DNA of 64,000 bases from Lineus longissimus (taxonomy: Eukaryota > Nemertea > Pilidiophora > Heteronemertea > Lineidae). The first letter of the stretch is position 1. The number at the start of each line of letters is the position of its first letter. The stretch is taken from assembly GCF_910592395.1 (NCBI RefSeq), contig NC_088308.1, forward strand, positions 1,798,001 through 1,862,000, read 5' to 3'. The position numbers and the translations under genes are program-made. The notes under the pieces were generated by a model. That model was not told the origin of the DNA, did no database searches, and worked only from the letters and a program-made list of their open reading frames with translations. Positions 35,698-46,125 of this stretch are shown one piece after another.

Positions 35698-35885
35698 GTG
35701 ACCCGTCACAGCAAAACCAAGCGCATGTCGCTCTGAGCTTGGCAGGTTGAGACGGACTGTTTGATCAATTCTCTATTGTCTGCCTTTTGTGAAATATGAG
35801 CACATCAATTTCTTCCATTATCTCCTGGTGTCACTTTGGCTCATCTTCTGTGCGACTTGCGCCTGGTTTTGCTGTGACGGGTCAC
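35698..35885. mobile_element. 188-bp MITE in the 3' UTR of the MEI1-like gene
   Basis: Terminal inverted repeats match at 26 of 27 bases (GTGACCCGTCACAGCAAAAC + CAAGCGC at the left; the right end, reversed, differs at one base). The first 12 bases are themselves a GTGAC..GTCAC palindrome. ATTT flanks both ends and may be the target-site duplication. No coding capacity. It lies 95 bases after the stop codon and before the poly(A) signal, so it would be transcribed. Confidence 0.85.
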
Positions 35886-36055
35886 ATTTATAGAAATGTA
35901 ATCATTTTGTTCCATCTACGTGTAAAGGTCCACATATATCATATGTAGACCTCATGGTAATACCGTGTAGTCACTGCTGATGTCATGTACAATGTAGATT
36001 TTTCCAAGCAATACCGATTATATCTCACAACAGATATTGTCCATGTCATGATTAG

Positions 36056-36061
36056 AATAAA
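36056..36061 (+). terminator. Poly(A) signal of the MEI1-like gene
   Basis: AATAAA about 450 bases after the stop codon at 35601-35603. It is the first canonical signal downstream. Confidence 0.6.
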
Positions 36062-36103
36062 TGCATTTGACTTTATAAGTGGTCTTCCTGCATGCCTTCT
36101 TTC

Positions 36104-36275
36104 TACATCCTGAAGCTCAGGCCAACACTCGGTACTATCGACTGAGTGCAAGGGAGGTGAATACCACTGACTCTGGATTAGCCAGGATATAGAGAATACA
36201 TCCTGAAGCTCAGGCCAACACTCGGCACTATCGACTGAGTGCAAGGGAGGGGAATACGACTGACTCTGGATTTTC
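36104..36275. repeat. Tandem duplication, 93-bp period
   Basis: Two copies of a unit beginning TACATCCTGAAGCTCAGGCC, starting at 36104 and 36197, with only a few differences. Downstream of the MEI1-like gene; non-coding. Confidence 0.9.
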
Positions 36276-36564
36276 GAGGATGTCTCCTCAGAGTTGTCAG
36301 CTTAAAAGAGTCTTGGCTTAAACTGACAGTTGTAGTCCACTACAGAAGATGACGAGTGGCCTGCCATTGTCTGGTCAACACAGCGTCCAACGACTCAATG
36401 TCTGAAGCTGATGAACAAGATGCTATTGGTATGAGGTTGTCCACTAAATGACCAAGAGTCTTGCTGTGCAGCCAATGCGCTGTGACTGACCAAAAGGCAG
36501 TCCATGCTGAGCCCAGGCGCCAGTGTGACGATGATGCGAAGTGAAGATGCATCGAGTGCTTAAC

Positions 36565-36945
36565 TTGATGTTCAGTTGTCTCAATGATCATGGTGGCCCT
36601 CTCTTCAAATGCCTGCCTTCCAGTGGACAGCAAGATGGAATCCCTATCAAAAGCTGGAGAGTCCCGATACTGTCCCAGGCACTGGTATGTGGTCTCAGGT
36701 AATGTACTTTAGATGAGCTATACTGGCAGCACATGAGTTGTCTCAATGGTCAGGCTGGGCCTGCCTTCAAGTGGACAGCGAGATGGAATACCTATCAAAA
36801 GCTGGAGAGTCCCGATACTGCCCCAGGCACTGGTATGTGGTCTCAGGTAATGTACTTCAGATGAGCTATAATGGCAGCACATGAGTTGTCTCAATGGTCA
36901 GGCTGGGCCTGCCTTCAGGTGGGCAGCGAGATGGAATGCATCTCT
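36565..36945. repeat. Tandem repeat, 148-bp period, about 2.3 copies
   Basis: GCCTGCCTTC... recurs at 36611, 36759 and 36907, with AGCTGGAGAGTCCCGATACT and CAGGTAATGTACT inside each full copy. No gene is seen here. Confidence 0.88.
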
Positions 36946-37053
36946 AGCAAAGGTAGAATGGTCCTGCTCCAAGATCCGAGCATCTGTTTGTTGATTCGCT
37001 CAGCATGTTCAAGGAAAAAGATTGAACACAAGTACATTATTAGTCTAAAGCCA

Positions 37054-37059
37054 TTTATT
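37054..37059 (-). terminator. Candidate poly(A) signal of the PY-motif membrane protein gene
   Basis: AATAAA on the minus strand, about 2.1 kb after the stop at 39167. It implies a long 3' UTR over 37060-39166, where I see no other coding sequence. Nearer weak variants are possible. Confidence 0.35.
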
Positions 37060-39166
37060 TTCATGTCATAAAATTGCAAAATCCCATAGCCACAAAATAT
37101 TAATGGCTCGTAAAAAACATTGCATGATTGGCCAATTGAAAACATTCATGATTACAAACATTTTCAACAGACTGATTCCCCAAGTTGGTCCCTTCTACAA
37201 AATCTTTCTTTTGCATTGGAAATCACATCACCATCAAACGGTGAGCTTACCTTGCTACCAGAAGTTGGTCCCTGGCATCATATGGGGCAAATACTCCACC
37301 AACTCTACCAGAGTGTGACTCTAAGAAAAAACAGATTCCAATCCTCACCATGACATGAGCATTGACATAAGATATACAGTAAGAATAAATACTGGTGAAT
37401 GAGGTATCCCATCAAAGGAAACTAGATACAGGCCTTCATGTACATGTATAAAGAAGTAAAATATTCTCCCAGTTCAATGCTCAGGCCTGTCTCAACTGGA
37501 TAGCACATGTATAATATTTTTAAATAAAAACTCTATGGAAAACATCTAACAACAATGAAATACATCACAGTAAATAACAATCACCATCTCTGTAATTGTA
37601 AACCACCAAATTTTCATTTGAGAAATCCACTGTCCACTTTAAGTAGCAAAGTCTGAAGTGCCCTTCGAAACTATATTCATGGCAGGGAGGCAGTATCTGG
37701 CACACCTCCTCTTAACAACTTGTTCGGACAATAAATGTAAAGAGTACACTGACAGGAAATATCCAGTATCAACTCTAAGTCTAACACAAAAGAGAAATAA
37801 ATGCACATCGAAATGCACAGGGTCTGCAAAGAAAATCACCCCTCCATTTATGTATACAAAAGATGCACAAGATAAGGTAAACAAAAGCAGACAACATGCC
37901 CAGCATCAAAAATATGTAAGCGAGCCCCAAATATTTGCAGAGATATTAATTTTTCGGCTTGCTTATATATTTTTGCCAGTCCAAAATGTTTGTAAACAGT
38001 CAGATGGGAACAATCAAGCAATGTTGAAAACCTGACAATCATACTGTACTCTGCACATGCAGGTCCCTTGAGTTTGAATAGCAGCAATTAGATCAACAAT
38101 CGACTGACAACTGCAGCAGTTTTTGTTTTTGATATGACAGAAACAAGAGGAGCCAGATGTCAGCTTTCTGCTCCTCAAAATTTCAGAACAGATTATTTCA
38201 AAACTCGGTCCACAGAGTTTGCATCTACCTTTGCCCATTGACAAGGTAACTGCAGCAGTTTTTATTCATATGACAGTAGAAACTTGGACTTGTGGTCCAC
38301 CATTTTAGTTATCAACTTGAACATGTACATCGCTGTAGGCATTGGTCACTGATTAACTCCATGCATTTTCTGCACCTTTATCATACACATACTTTACAAA
38401 ATTGAATACACCAAACGAAAAAAGTATTTTCTTCTACAAGTCCATCAAGTGTTTTCAAACATAAATGTATCATAACATGCAGACTATTACCATTGTAACA
38501 AAAACATGAGCTACAAATCTCAGAATCATAAACTAAGAAATGATAAATAAGATTTTTGTAGACTAACGTACATTGCCAACGACATATGAATTGACCACAA
38601 TAAGGCTACAAAACTGAACGCACCTGAACCAACTCTCAATGACAACAACATTCTTAACACACGTTGCTGATTACAATGTTATGTGTATTATAGACACTGC
38701 CTCATTTCGGCAGCAGCAATTGTGGCATCTCGATTTTTCTCAACCGAGATATGGACGGTGCGCTTGAGTTGCACATGCAGCTGAGCCGACAGAGCAGAAC
38801 CCAGGATCAAAGAGAGTTTTCAGTAACTTTTGTGCGGACAACTCATAAAAGTTAGATGTGATAGAAAATAACATTGCACAGTTCAGTCTCTGCACTAGAA
38901 TCCCTGCTGTGATCAGTCAATGGAAGTAACTTGCATTCAAAAGCCTTCCTTCCTGATTTATGCACTCATATGTAACTGTATACATCCCAAATACAAGAAC
39001 AGATTACCTCAAGGTGAAAATGCCCCGGTCATAACCGGCCCATACATGTGACTTAGTGCTACACAACTGAGCCTGTCAATGCAATAAAGAAGAAAAAAGA
39101 GGTAGTAAAGCTGACAGGTCAATGAAGAAGTTGACACAGTCACTGATTCAAACTGAGTTACTGTTG

Positions 39167-40362
39167 TCATCGTGGTGGCATGTGGACTTCTGCGGTAGAT
39201 TCTGCATAACTTGGAGGTGTGTGAATGTATGACGGTGGCTCCATGCAGTATTCGGGAGGAGTCAGAATTCCACTTATGCTGCCCAGAGAGTTCGGAGAGC
39301 TGGTAACGATCACTCTTCTTGGGGGTTCACTGGGTTGTTGGTCGTACGTGGAGGGGTCTCCATAAGGGGTGTACGGAGGTGGTGGCTCACTTGGCAGGTC
39401 AGAATCTGGGTCTTCCCCTTCAATGAAAATAACATTTAGAAAATGACTGGATGATTTACACTTGAGCAACCAGGTAACCCACACACTTTTAAGTGAATGA
39501 AGAACTTTTGTAGTCATTCAAGGCATTAAGAAGTAAAATCTGTTTTGAAACTTAATAATTAAACTAGGAATGACAAGACACCCACATTTGACTAAGGCTC
39601 TAACAGTGGCAACAATACATATTATCTAAGGACCAGTATTATCAATTACTTACCATTGGCAATTCTATTGGTCCTGTTTGCCCGGCAACGTTCATGATGT
39701 CGATGTTGCTTCCACTTCTTTGAAATGAATAGCTTTCCAAGGACAAAACTCCCTAATATCATGATCAACCCAGCAACTGTGGATAAGAATGACAAATCAT
39801 GATGCTGCGATGTCAACGCTAGGGAAATATCTACAAAGAGTATAGGACAATCTTAAGAACCCTTTAGCCATCATTAATTAAACCAGTATTTGGTGACAAG
39901 GCATGGATAGGCAACTACATTGAGGACCCACGTTGCAGTCATACAGACAGAAAGACAGCCCTTATTTACTAACTTAGTCAATCTTTGCAATTTCATTACA
40001 GTGTTCTTTCGCTTGTTTAGAAGATTCTTTTTTGGCCTTATACTAGGCTAGTCTCGGAACTTACCTATGGCTAAAATGCAAACTAGCAAAGGCAAGGATG
40101 TCATCTGATGGTGGTAGGCATGTTCAACATAAATCCCCCCCAAAATGACAAACGTCAGTCCCAGCACTGCCACAAGGGTGTAAGCAAAGAAAACACGTAG
40201 CCATAACTTTTTGGTCCACACTGGCTCGTCTTTCCAATTGGTCCTCGCTTGTCCATATGCAGCACTGCCTCGCCTCGGATGAAAGGAATTCCTGTAGAAT
40301 CCAGGTCTGTCCCGCCTCCCAAGATGAGTTGATGGGAGGCGACACATGCTTACAAAACTCAT
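39167..40362 (-). CDS. Multi-pass membrane protein with four C-terminal PY motifs (unassigned)
   Basis: Three exons, 40362-40065, 39830-39654 and 39417-39167, all phase 1 junctions with clean GT-AG sites, give 241 aa. A basic N-terminus is followed by a hydrophobic segment at about 57-82 (LRVFFAYTLVAVLGLTFVIL), a second weaker one at about 90-105 (SLPLLVCILAIDISLAL) and a third at about 116-136 (VAGLIMILGSFVLGKLF). Next come a Lys/His/Arg-rich stretch and a Pro-rich tail with PPPY, PPEY, PPSY and PPSY. PY motifs bind WW domains, for example of NEDD4-type ubiquitin ligases, so an endosomal or lysosomal adaptor role is possible but inferred. I do not recognise the family; TMEM proteins with PY tails are the likely place to look. 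It is transcribed away from WBP2. Confidence 0.8.
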
Positions 40363-41205
40363 GATGCAGCCATTTTAGTTCCTTTGTATACCATACCCTA
40401 CTATAAAGAAGAAAAAGTGATTTGAAAATTAAAGTATAAGGTGTTTCTATCAGGATGAGGGCAGGGACGACAAACAAGAATCAATCATGATCGAAGGGTG
40501 GGGGTCTGTTCCTTTTTTACAGAGAAGAAAATGGTCCCCCAGTGGTATAATGGGCGTGATTTACCTCATTCTGAAGGAGCTCAAATTGCTTCAGGATCAA
40601 GTTCTAGTCAAAATGGTGTTGCTGTCCGCTGTCGAAACATACATAACATCCCCATGGCATTAGCCTAGGCCAAGGCCCAACTGCCTAGCATGCTAGTCGC
40701 TAGTGGATGGTGCCTTGGTGGTTAGGTGGAGGAGCTAGAGTATGTTCTTCCCACCTTTGCTTGTGCTCGGAGTCTGGCCAGTCTAGGCTCTGCCGGTAGA
40801 GAGAGAGCACAGACTCAGTTGCCTCAGTTGCCTCATTGCGTTATTCTGATTGGTGATTGAGGAAGGTCAACCAGTCAAGTCATGAAATCAAGGGTGTGGT
40901 TGCAATGTCTTCAATGTCGTCCGATAAATAGGCTCATATGAAATTTGTGTACACTGCAGCACATGAATTTCTGTACTCGGACAGCAAATAGCCATGGTAT
41001 GTTTTAGGTGCAAAAGGATGGAACCATACCTTCAGTAAACTAATTACAAGAACGCCTGATTCTTTTGCAACCCTCTTTCATTTTCCGGAATCAATATGTA
41101 CTAGATGGGACCCTTAAACATCATTTTTTTACGATTCAATATCGAGGAAACGAAATAAAAGTGGCCATGTTTGTTTACATTTTTGAGTGTGACGTCATCA
41201 ACAAA
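40363..41205. promoter_or_regulatory. Shared divergent promoter interval with a perfect CRE
   Basis: 843 bp separate the start codons of the PY-motif membrane protein (minus) and WBP2 (plus). A full palindromic CREB/ATF site, TGACGTCA, lies at 41190-41197, 8 bases before the WBP2 ATG, so it is in or next to the 5' UTR. No TATA box stands out for either gene. Shared regulation is an inference from spacing. Confidence 0.5.
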
Positions 41206-43656
41206 ATGTCGCTTAATACGGCTCACGCCAACGGAGGAGTTCTTATTTACGCTGGAGAAAGGTAACTATGCCTATTCTCTTTACATCTTTGATTTATTCT
41301 GATACTTATATATCGTATTGTTAGCTTGTAGTGTAGAAAACCACCAGAACTCGCCAAAGAATGAGTTTGTTAGGCCAGATGTTCACGATGTCGCAATATT
41401 TTGTCCATAGGCCCTAAATAGAAATTTCTATGTACTGAGGATACACAGGATTTTTGCGAACCCATTTGTCGAATAGCAGCACAATCAGAAACGCAGCTTG
41501 TTACGAAACGAAATAGATCATCACACAATAAAATAGAAAAGTGCCCTGCCTTGGCATGATACGTCGTATCATTATGACGGCGCCTGTCGAATTGCCAACA
41601 GAAGTAACGCTGAAGCCAACTAGATCATGGACATAATAACGCCGGTTACCAGTCGAGCCAAAGGAGTCGATACTGACGATGTCATATGACCAATTCTTAT
41701 CCTGATCCTCTGTCCACCCTGACCCAGCCAGACATGCTCATGCGATGCGGCAACTGTGAATTTTACCATTAAGAGTATGACTGTGATTACAGCTGCATTC
41801 ACATGGACAGTTGTCATCTCATGACATGCGAGTATTACATTGATGATGCCACAACACTTCATGATGAATGATACAACATGTGATGTCAAGTTTCACTCCT
41901 TTGATCTAATTGCAGGATCCTTATCTTCTATGATGGTATCGAATTTGTCATAAAGAATCCAAGTGTATCAGAGTTCTCTGGAAAGAAACATGGACGTGTT
42001 TACCTAACATCACATAGGGTAGGAAGAATTTCATACCAATTTTGTTTAAGATTTTACTTTACACTTATTTCTGAGATCGTCGTTGTTTAACCTTCCATCA
42101 AGAATGAGTTAGCCAGTTTGTGAAATTCTGCTTCAAAATTCAATGCTATTTTATATTTTGCTGATGCTGCCAAGTGAAGTGAGATGTATTCCTGCTACAT
42201 AGAGTTTCCATCTTGCTGTATCAAATTGCTGAATGAATAACTTCATTTTATACATTTTAGGTGATTTTTAACTGCAAAAAAACAGACCATCTGCAGTCTT
42301 TTTCCATTCCCTTCAAATGTATGAGGGAGGTCAAGCTAGAACAGCCAATATTTGGAGCAAATTATATTAGTGGAACTGTTATCGCTGAAACTGAAGGTAT
42401 GAATCAAAGTTTCGTTGATTTCAAAAGTCTTCTAAAAACATGGATCACTTGTATGATCCGTCAACATGTACCTTTAGATATTTCAAAAACGATCTGCATT
42501 TTCTAAGTATTTCTTTCATTCACATGACTAAATGACCCTAAGTGAAGGCTGTAAGTTGTCATTTTGTAATACCTGTTCATTCTTGTAGGAAAGTGGCAAG
42601 GTCAGGCAACGTTTGAGCTACACTTCACGCATGGAGGTTGTATTGATTTTGGTCAAGCTATGCTGGAGGCTGGAAAAAGAGGTAAGCACAGTGGCACAGT
42701 GGTAAGAAAAACACAATGGTTACCAATGGTTAACACACATTCCATAATAGCCTGGGCATCACATGCCACTGAGCAACATTCAAATTCTGTCTAGTTATAT
42801 TGAAATCTGTTTTGGGACTTACTGTTTGTGTTAATTTGATTGCGATTTTATTCCCTTTGCAGCATCAAGGAACAGGACAAGGCAACCCCCTCCCTACTCA
42901 CCACCTCCTGCTGGACCATATTATGCTGCTCCCCCACCGGCATACGCTCCGGCTATGAATGATCCGATGTATAACTTCGTACCATATCAGACATTCCCTG
43001 AGCAACCTCCAGGTAAGGAGCGATTGTTTTTCTCTAATCTTAAAGTGATATCATCCCGGACTTCTCTCTTGTGACTCTGGTCTCAGATGAACTGTGAATG
43101 GAAGTAATAATCAGTCACCACTGAATCCCTTTTATTTCCATTATGACGAAAGATTTCTTGTTATGTCAAGTTAGCTCACCAAGGCCTTATCATTGAAATA
43201 ACTTGAATTGGGGGTATTGTTTTAACTGGCCAAAAAAATTAACTTCTGAGTAATATTCGCCTATGGGAACTGGTCTTGCCATGTAATAGTCTACTTAAAT
43301 TTTTATCTTTTACCTTGAATCCTTCACTATTTCTAGCGAATAGTGTCTACATGATGGAAGCGCCGCCGCCATATCCTGGGATCGATCCCAATCCACCACC
43401 ATACAACCCTAACATGTATGGAGGAGCCCAGCAACCGATGGCCCAAGGTGGATACCCCCCAGCACAGCCTGGCTATCCCCCAGCACAGCCACCTCAACCT
43501 GGATTCAATGTGACCAATGGTTACCCGAATGGAAACGATGCCAAGGCCCAGGAGGCTTCACAGAGTGCTTACTACAATCCACAGCAGCCTCATAACGTCT
43601 ACATGCCCGCTTCTGCTCCACCGTCTTATGACGATGCAACTAAAAAACAGCAGTAG
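41206..43656 (+). CDS. WBP2: WW domain-binding protein 2
   Basis: Six exons (41206-41261, 41916-42018, 42261-42396, 42589-42681, 42863-43012, 43337-43656) keep frame throughout and give 285 aa, against about 261 in human. Residues about 1-105 form the GRAM/PH-like domain (SLNTAHANGGVLIYAGERIL, FVIKNPSVSEFSGKKHGRVY, LTSHRVIFNCKK). A helical link (CIDFGQAMLEAGKR) follows. The rest is a Pro/Tyr/Gln-rich tail with five PY motifs: PPPY, PPAY, PPPY, PPPY and PPSY. WBP2 is a transcriptional co-activator that binds YAP/TAZ and NEDD4-family WW domains. The tail carries GGYPPAQPGYPPAQ-type repeats. The ATG is the only one in frame before the GRAM domain, directly after the CRE. Confidence 0.95.
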
Positions 43657-44989
43657 GATTTGGCAATGTGTATTATTTATTGTTTCACAATCTAGCATGA
43701 ACTTTAGATGGAAAATTCACCAGGTCTTGTGACTGTTTTGCTTTAAGAGGCCTGGGAGGGAATGGGTCTGAGCATTTCGTTATGCTTGTTAAAGTGTGCT
43801 TATACTAGGTTTATGGTATGGGTATAAATAAAAATGTTGGCTGGGAATTGCCACAGGGAACTTCAATACTAAAAAACGGGCTAACTGTTGTGTGGTATCA
43901 AAATGTATCCACTTTACAAGTGTCTACACTATTTGTCTTATGTGATAATATCTGGAGCCTTCAGCCTAAATCACCAAAAGCATTATCAAATTACTTGGAT
44001 CTTACATTAATCTTTTGTTTTGGTCATATTTGGTGCTGTATATGGCACACTGTGCAATAACTTGAAATGTAACGCCAGAAAGTTTTGAAGAAACATGCTA
44101 TTCAGGCGATAACTGGCTGTCCTTATAGCATATCTCTTTACCTGCTATCAATTCATATGTACAGTTTAAAAATCTTGAAAGGTTTATGAATGTACTGACA
44201 GCCTGCTTGTCTGAGATGTTGGTAGTGGTAGATGTTGTAAATATTCGTACTGTATGTATATAGTGGCCTATGCCAACTTGATAAAGTTGGAATGAAATTC
44301 TGATTTGCATTACTTAAACGAAGGGGACATCTTGCCGGGCTGGCACTAGTAATGACCGAGTCCTGTCTGTCTGCAGAGGAGCTCATTAGCGTCAGGGTCA
44401 TCTTGACATGCAATGGCTCTTGAACATGTATGACAATAAGTCCCACTTATTAAGGTAAGGATTTGGACTTGTCAGGGTCAGATGTATATTTCCAGCCCAG
44501 CACTATCTTCCGCTAGTCCTCGTGAGTGATGCATGGGCTCTGTTTTGATGCGACTTTTATTGTAAGTAAATTCTTGAATGTGCACCATATTTATGCTAGT
44601 CAAATGTTCTGTAAGATTTTGGTAAATATCCATTAAAGGAGGAGTGAAGGGAGTTTTTGCCAAGGTTACAGAGTTCCTGTATACTGTGCAAGTGGTTGTG
44701 TCTAGGATGCATCAGAAAATAGTGATAAATATTCGGCAAATTGATCGTCTCGGGTGAAGCACCCACCTGGCTCCTGGCATCGGTCTCCCTTTTACACGAA
44801 GTCGGCTCTTCTGAATGTAAATAATATACTTGTGCTGTCACTGTGGTGTCCTAGTTCATGGATCTATAGCCTATTCCAGAGGACAGTGTTATAGATAGAT
44901 TGGGCCAAATTCTGACTGAAGGATAAGATCACTATGATGCCACAGTAAAATGTACCGTGACTCCTGTAAAAGGTTGTTATTGCCTGTTG

Positions 44990-45002
44990 AATAAATAATA
45001 AA
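44990..45002 (+). terminator. WBP2 poly(A) signals (two overlapping)
   Basis: AATAAA at 44990 and again at 44997, about 1.3 kb after the WBP2 stop. The stretch 43657-44989 is read as 3' UTR and has no other supported gene. Confidence 0.6.
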
Positions 45003-45049
45003 ATAATTTTATCTGCAAACTTAAATTTTGTCTGCTGTGTCTCAGTGAC

Positions 45050-45620
45050 TTACAGACCGAGATTGCTGATACAGAGTTGCTTTGCTGGAATGATGTGGCA
45101 AGTCCTCATAACAGGGTCTCATCTGTGAGTGAATCCTTGACACCAGTACTTCCATTGACAGTGTCGCAACCTCGCCAAGGACGGTGAGGACACCCTCAGT
45201 ACTCTGTTAACACTAACAGCCCAACTTCCCAACGAATCGTCACTCCACCCTCTCTACGTTCATAGCACATGAAGTGTCACAGCTAGCCTTACAAAGGATC
45301 ACTTGTGAGGACATCCTCCGTATCCTGTATGCCCTATGGAGTGTCACAATCTAGCCGAGGACTGGTGGGGACACTGGCCCTTAGCAAGGTCTGTCATCAT
45401 CTTCGAGTACCTGAGGGTTTTTTTGTTTCTCCATAGCCCTAGTAGACGACAAGGACTGTCATCATCTTGGAGAAACGATGTCCCGGATCTCTCCTTAGCC
45501 TCAAAGACGAGGACCGTCGTCATAGAGAAACTAAGTCTCCTATGTCTCCTTAGACATGGGAGACACGGACTGTCATCATCTTGGAGTAACTGTGTTGTTG
45601 GTGGCAGCAAGTCAGTCCGA
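45050..45620. repeat. Degenerate tandem repeats between WBP2 and the Lys/Ala-rich gene
   Basis: Recurring GGACTGTCATCATCTTGGAG (about 45389, 45455, 45568 in variant forms) and GTGAGGACAYCCTCMGTA (about 45185 and 45305) units, period roughly 60-115 bp. Open frames here are by-products of the repeat. Confidence 0.65.
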
Positions 45621-45822
45621 GCACAGCACATGGCCTTGGCAGATCTCTCTTCAGTATTTGCTGGACTCGAAGAGAGAGAGTGCACACATGCCCACGCGCG
45701 GAAACATCATTTCTTAGAGGATTCAGAAAAAGCCGAAAATCCTCGATCGAACTAAGGTTCGAGAAAGAAACAAAGGACACGTGCATAATAATCATCCTTG
45801 ATCTTTCACCACGTGTATTCTT

Positions 45823-45831
45823 TATTTTCAC
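45823..45831 (-). terminator. Poly(A) signal of the Lys/Ala-rich secreted protein gene
   Basis: AATAAA on the minus strand within GAAAATAAAGAATAC, about 300 bases after the stop at 46126. Confidence 0.5.
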
Positions 45832-46125
45832 GAGTCGATTTTATATCATATGAGCTTGGAATGATACAAACACGGTTATCTACTTTTGGGTCGAACTACA
45901 AATTTCACTGCTGGCAGTTGTTATTGTCCAATATAGTGCGAGACCGGCAGCCAGAATATCATTCAGGCATTCGTGCAACACTTCGACGTCTGGTAGGTCT
46001 GGAAAGGCAAAAGGCACACCATTTCGCTGGGGATGACAAAGCTCGGTGATGTCCTCAGGTGCGCACAGTCCAAGAGAAGAGCTATCAGACGACAAGGACA
46101 CAAGTCCTGGTTTTTCACATTGTCC

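Noticed and set aside
45336-45831. Overlapping frames on both strands near 45.3-45.8 kb
   Set aside because: Produced by degenerate tandem repeats; no start context, splice signals or recognisable domain.
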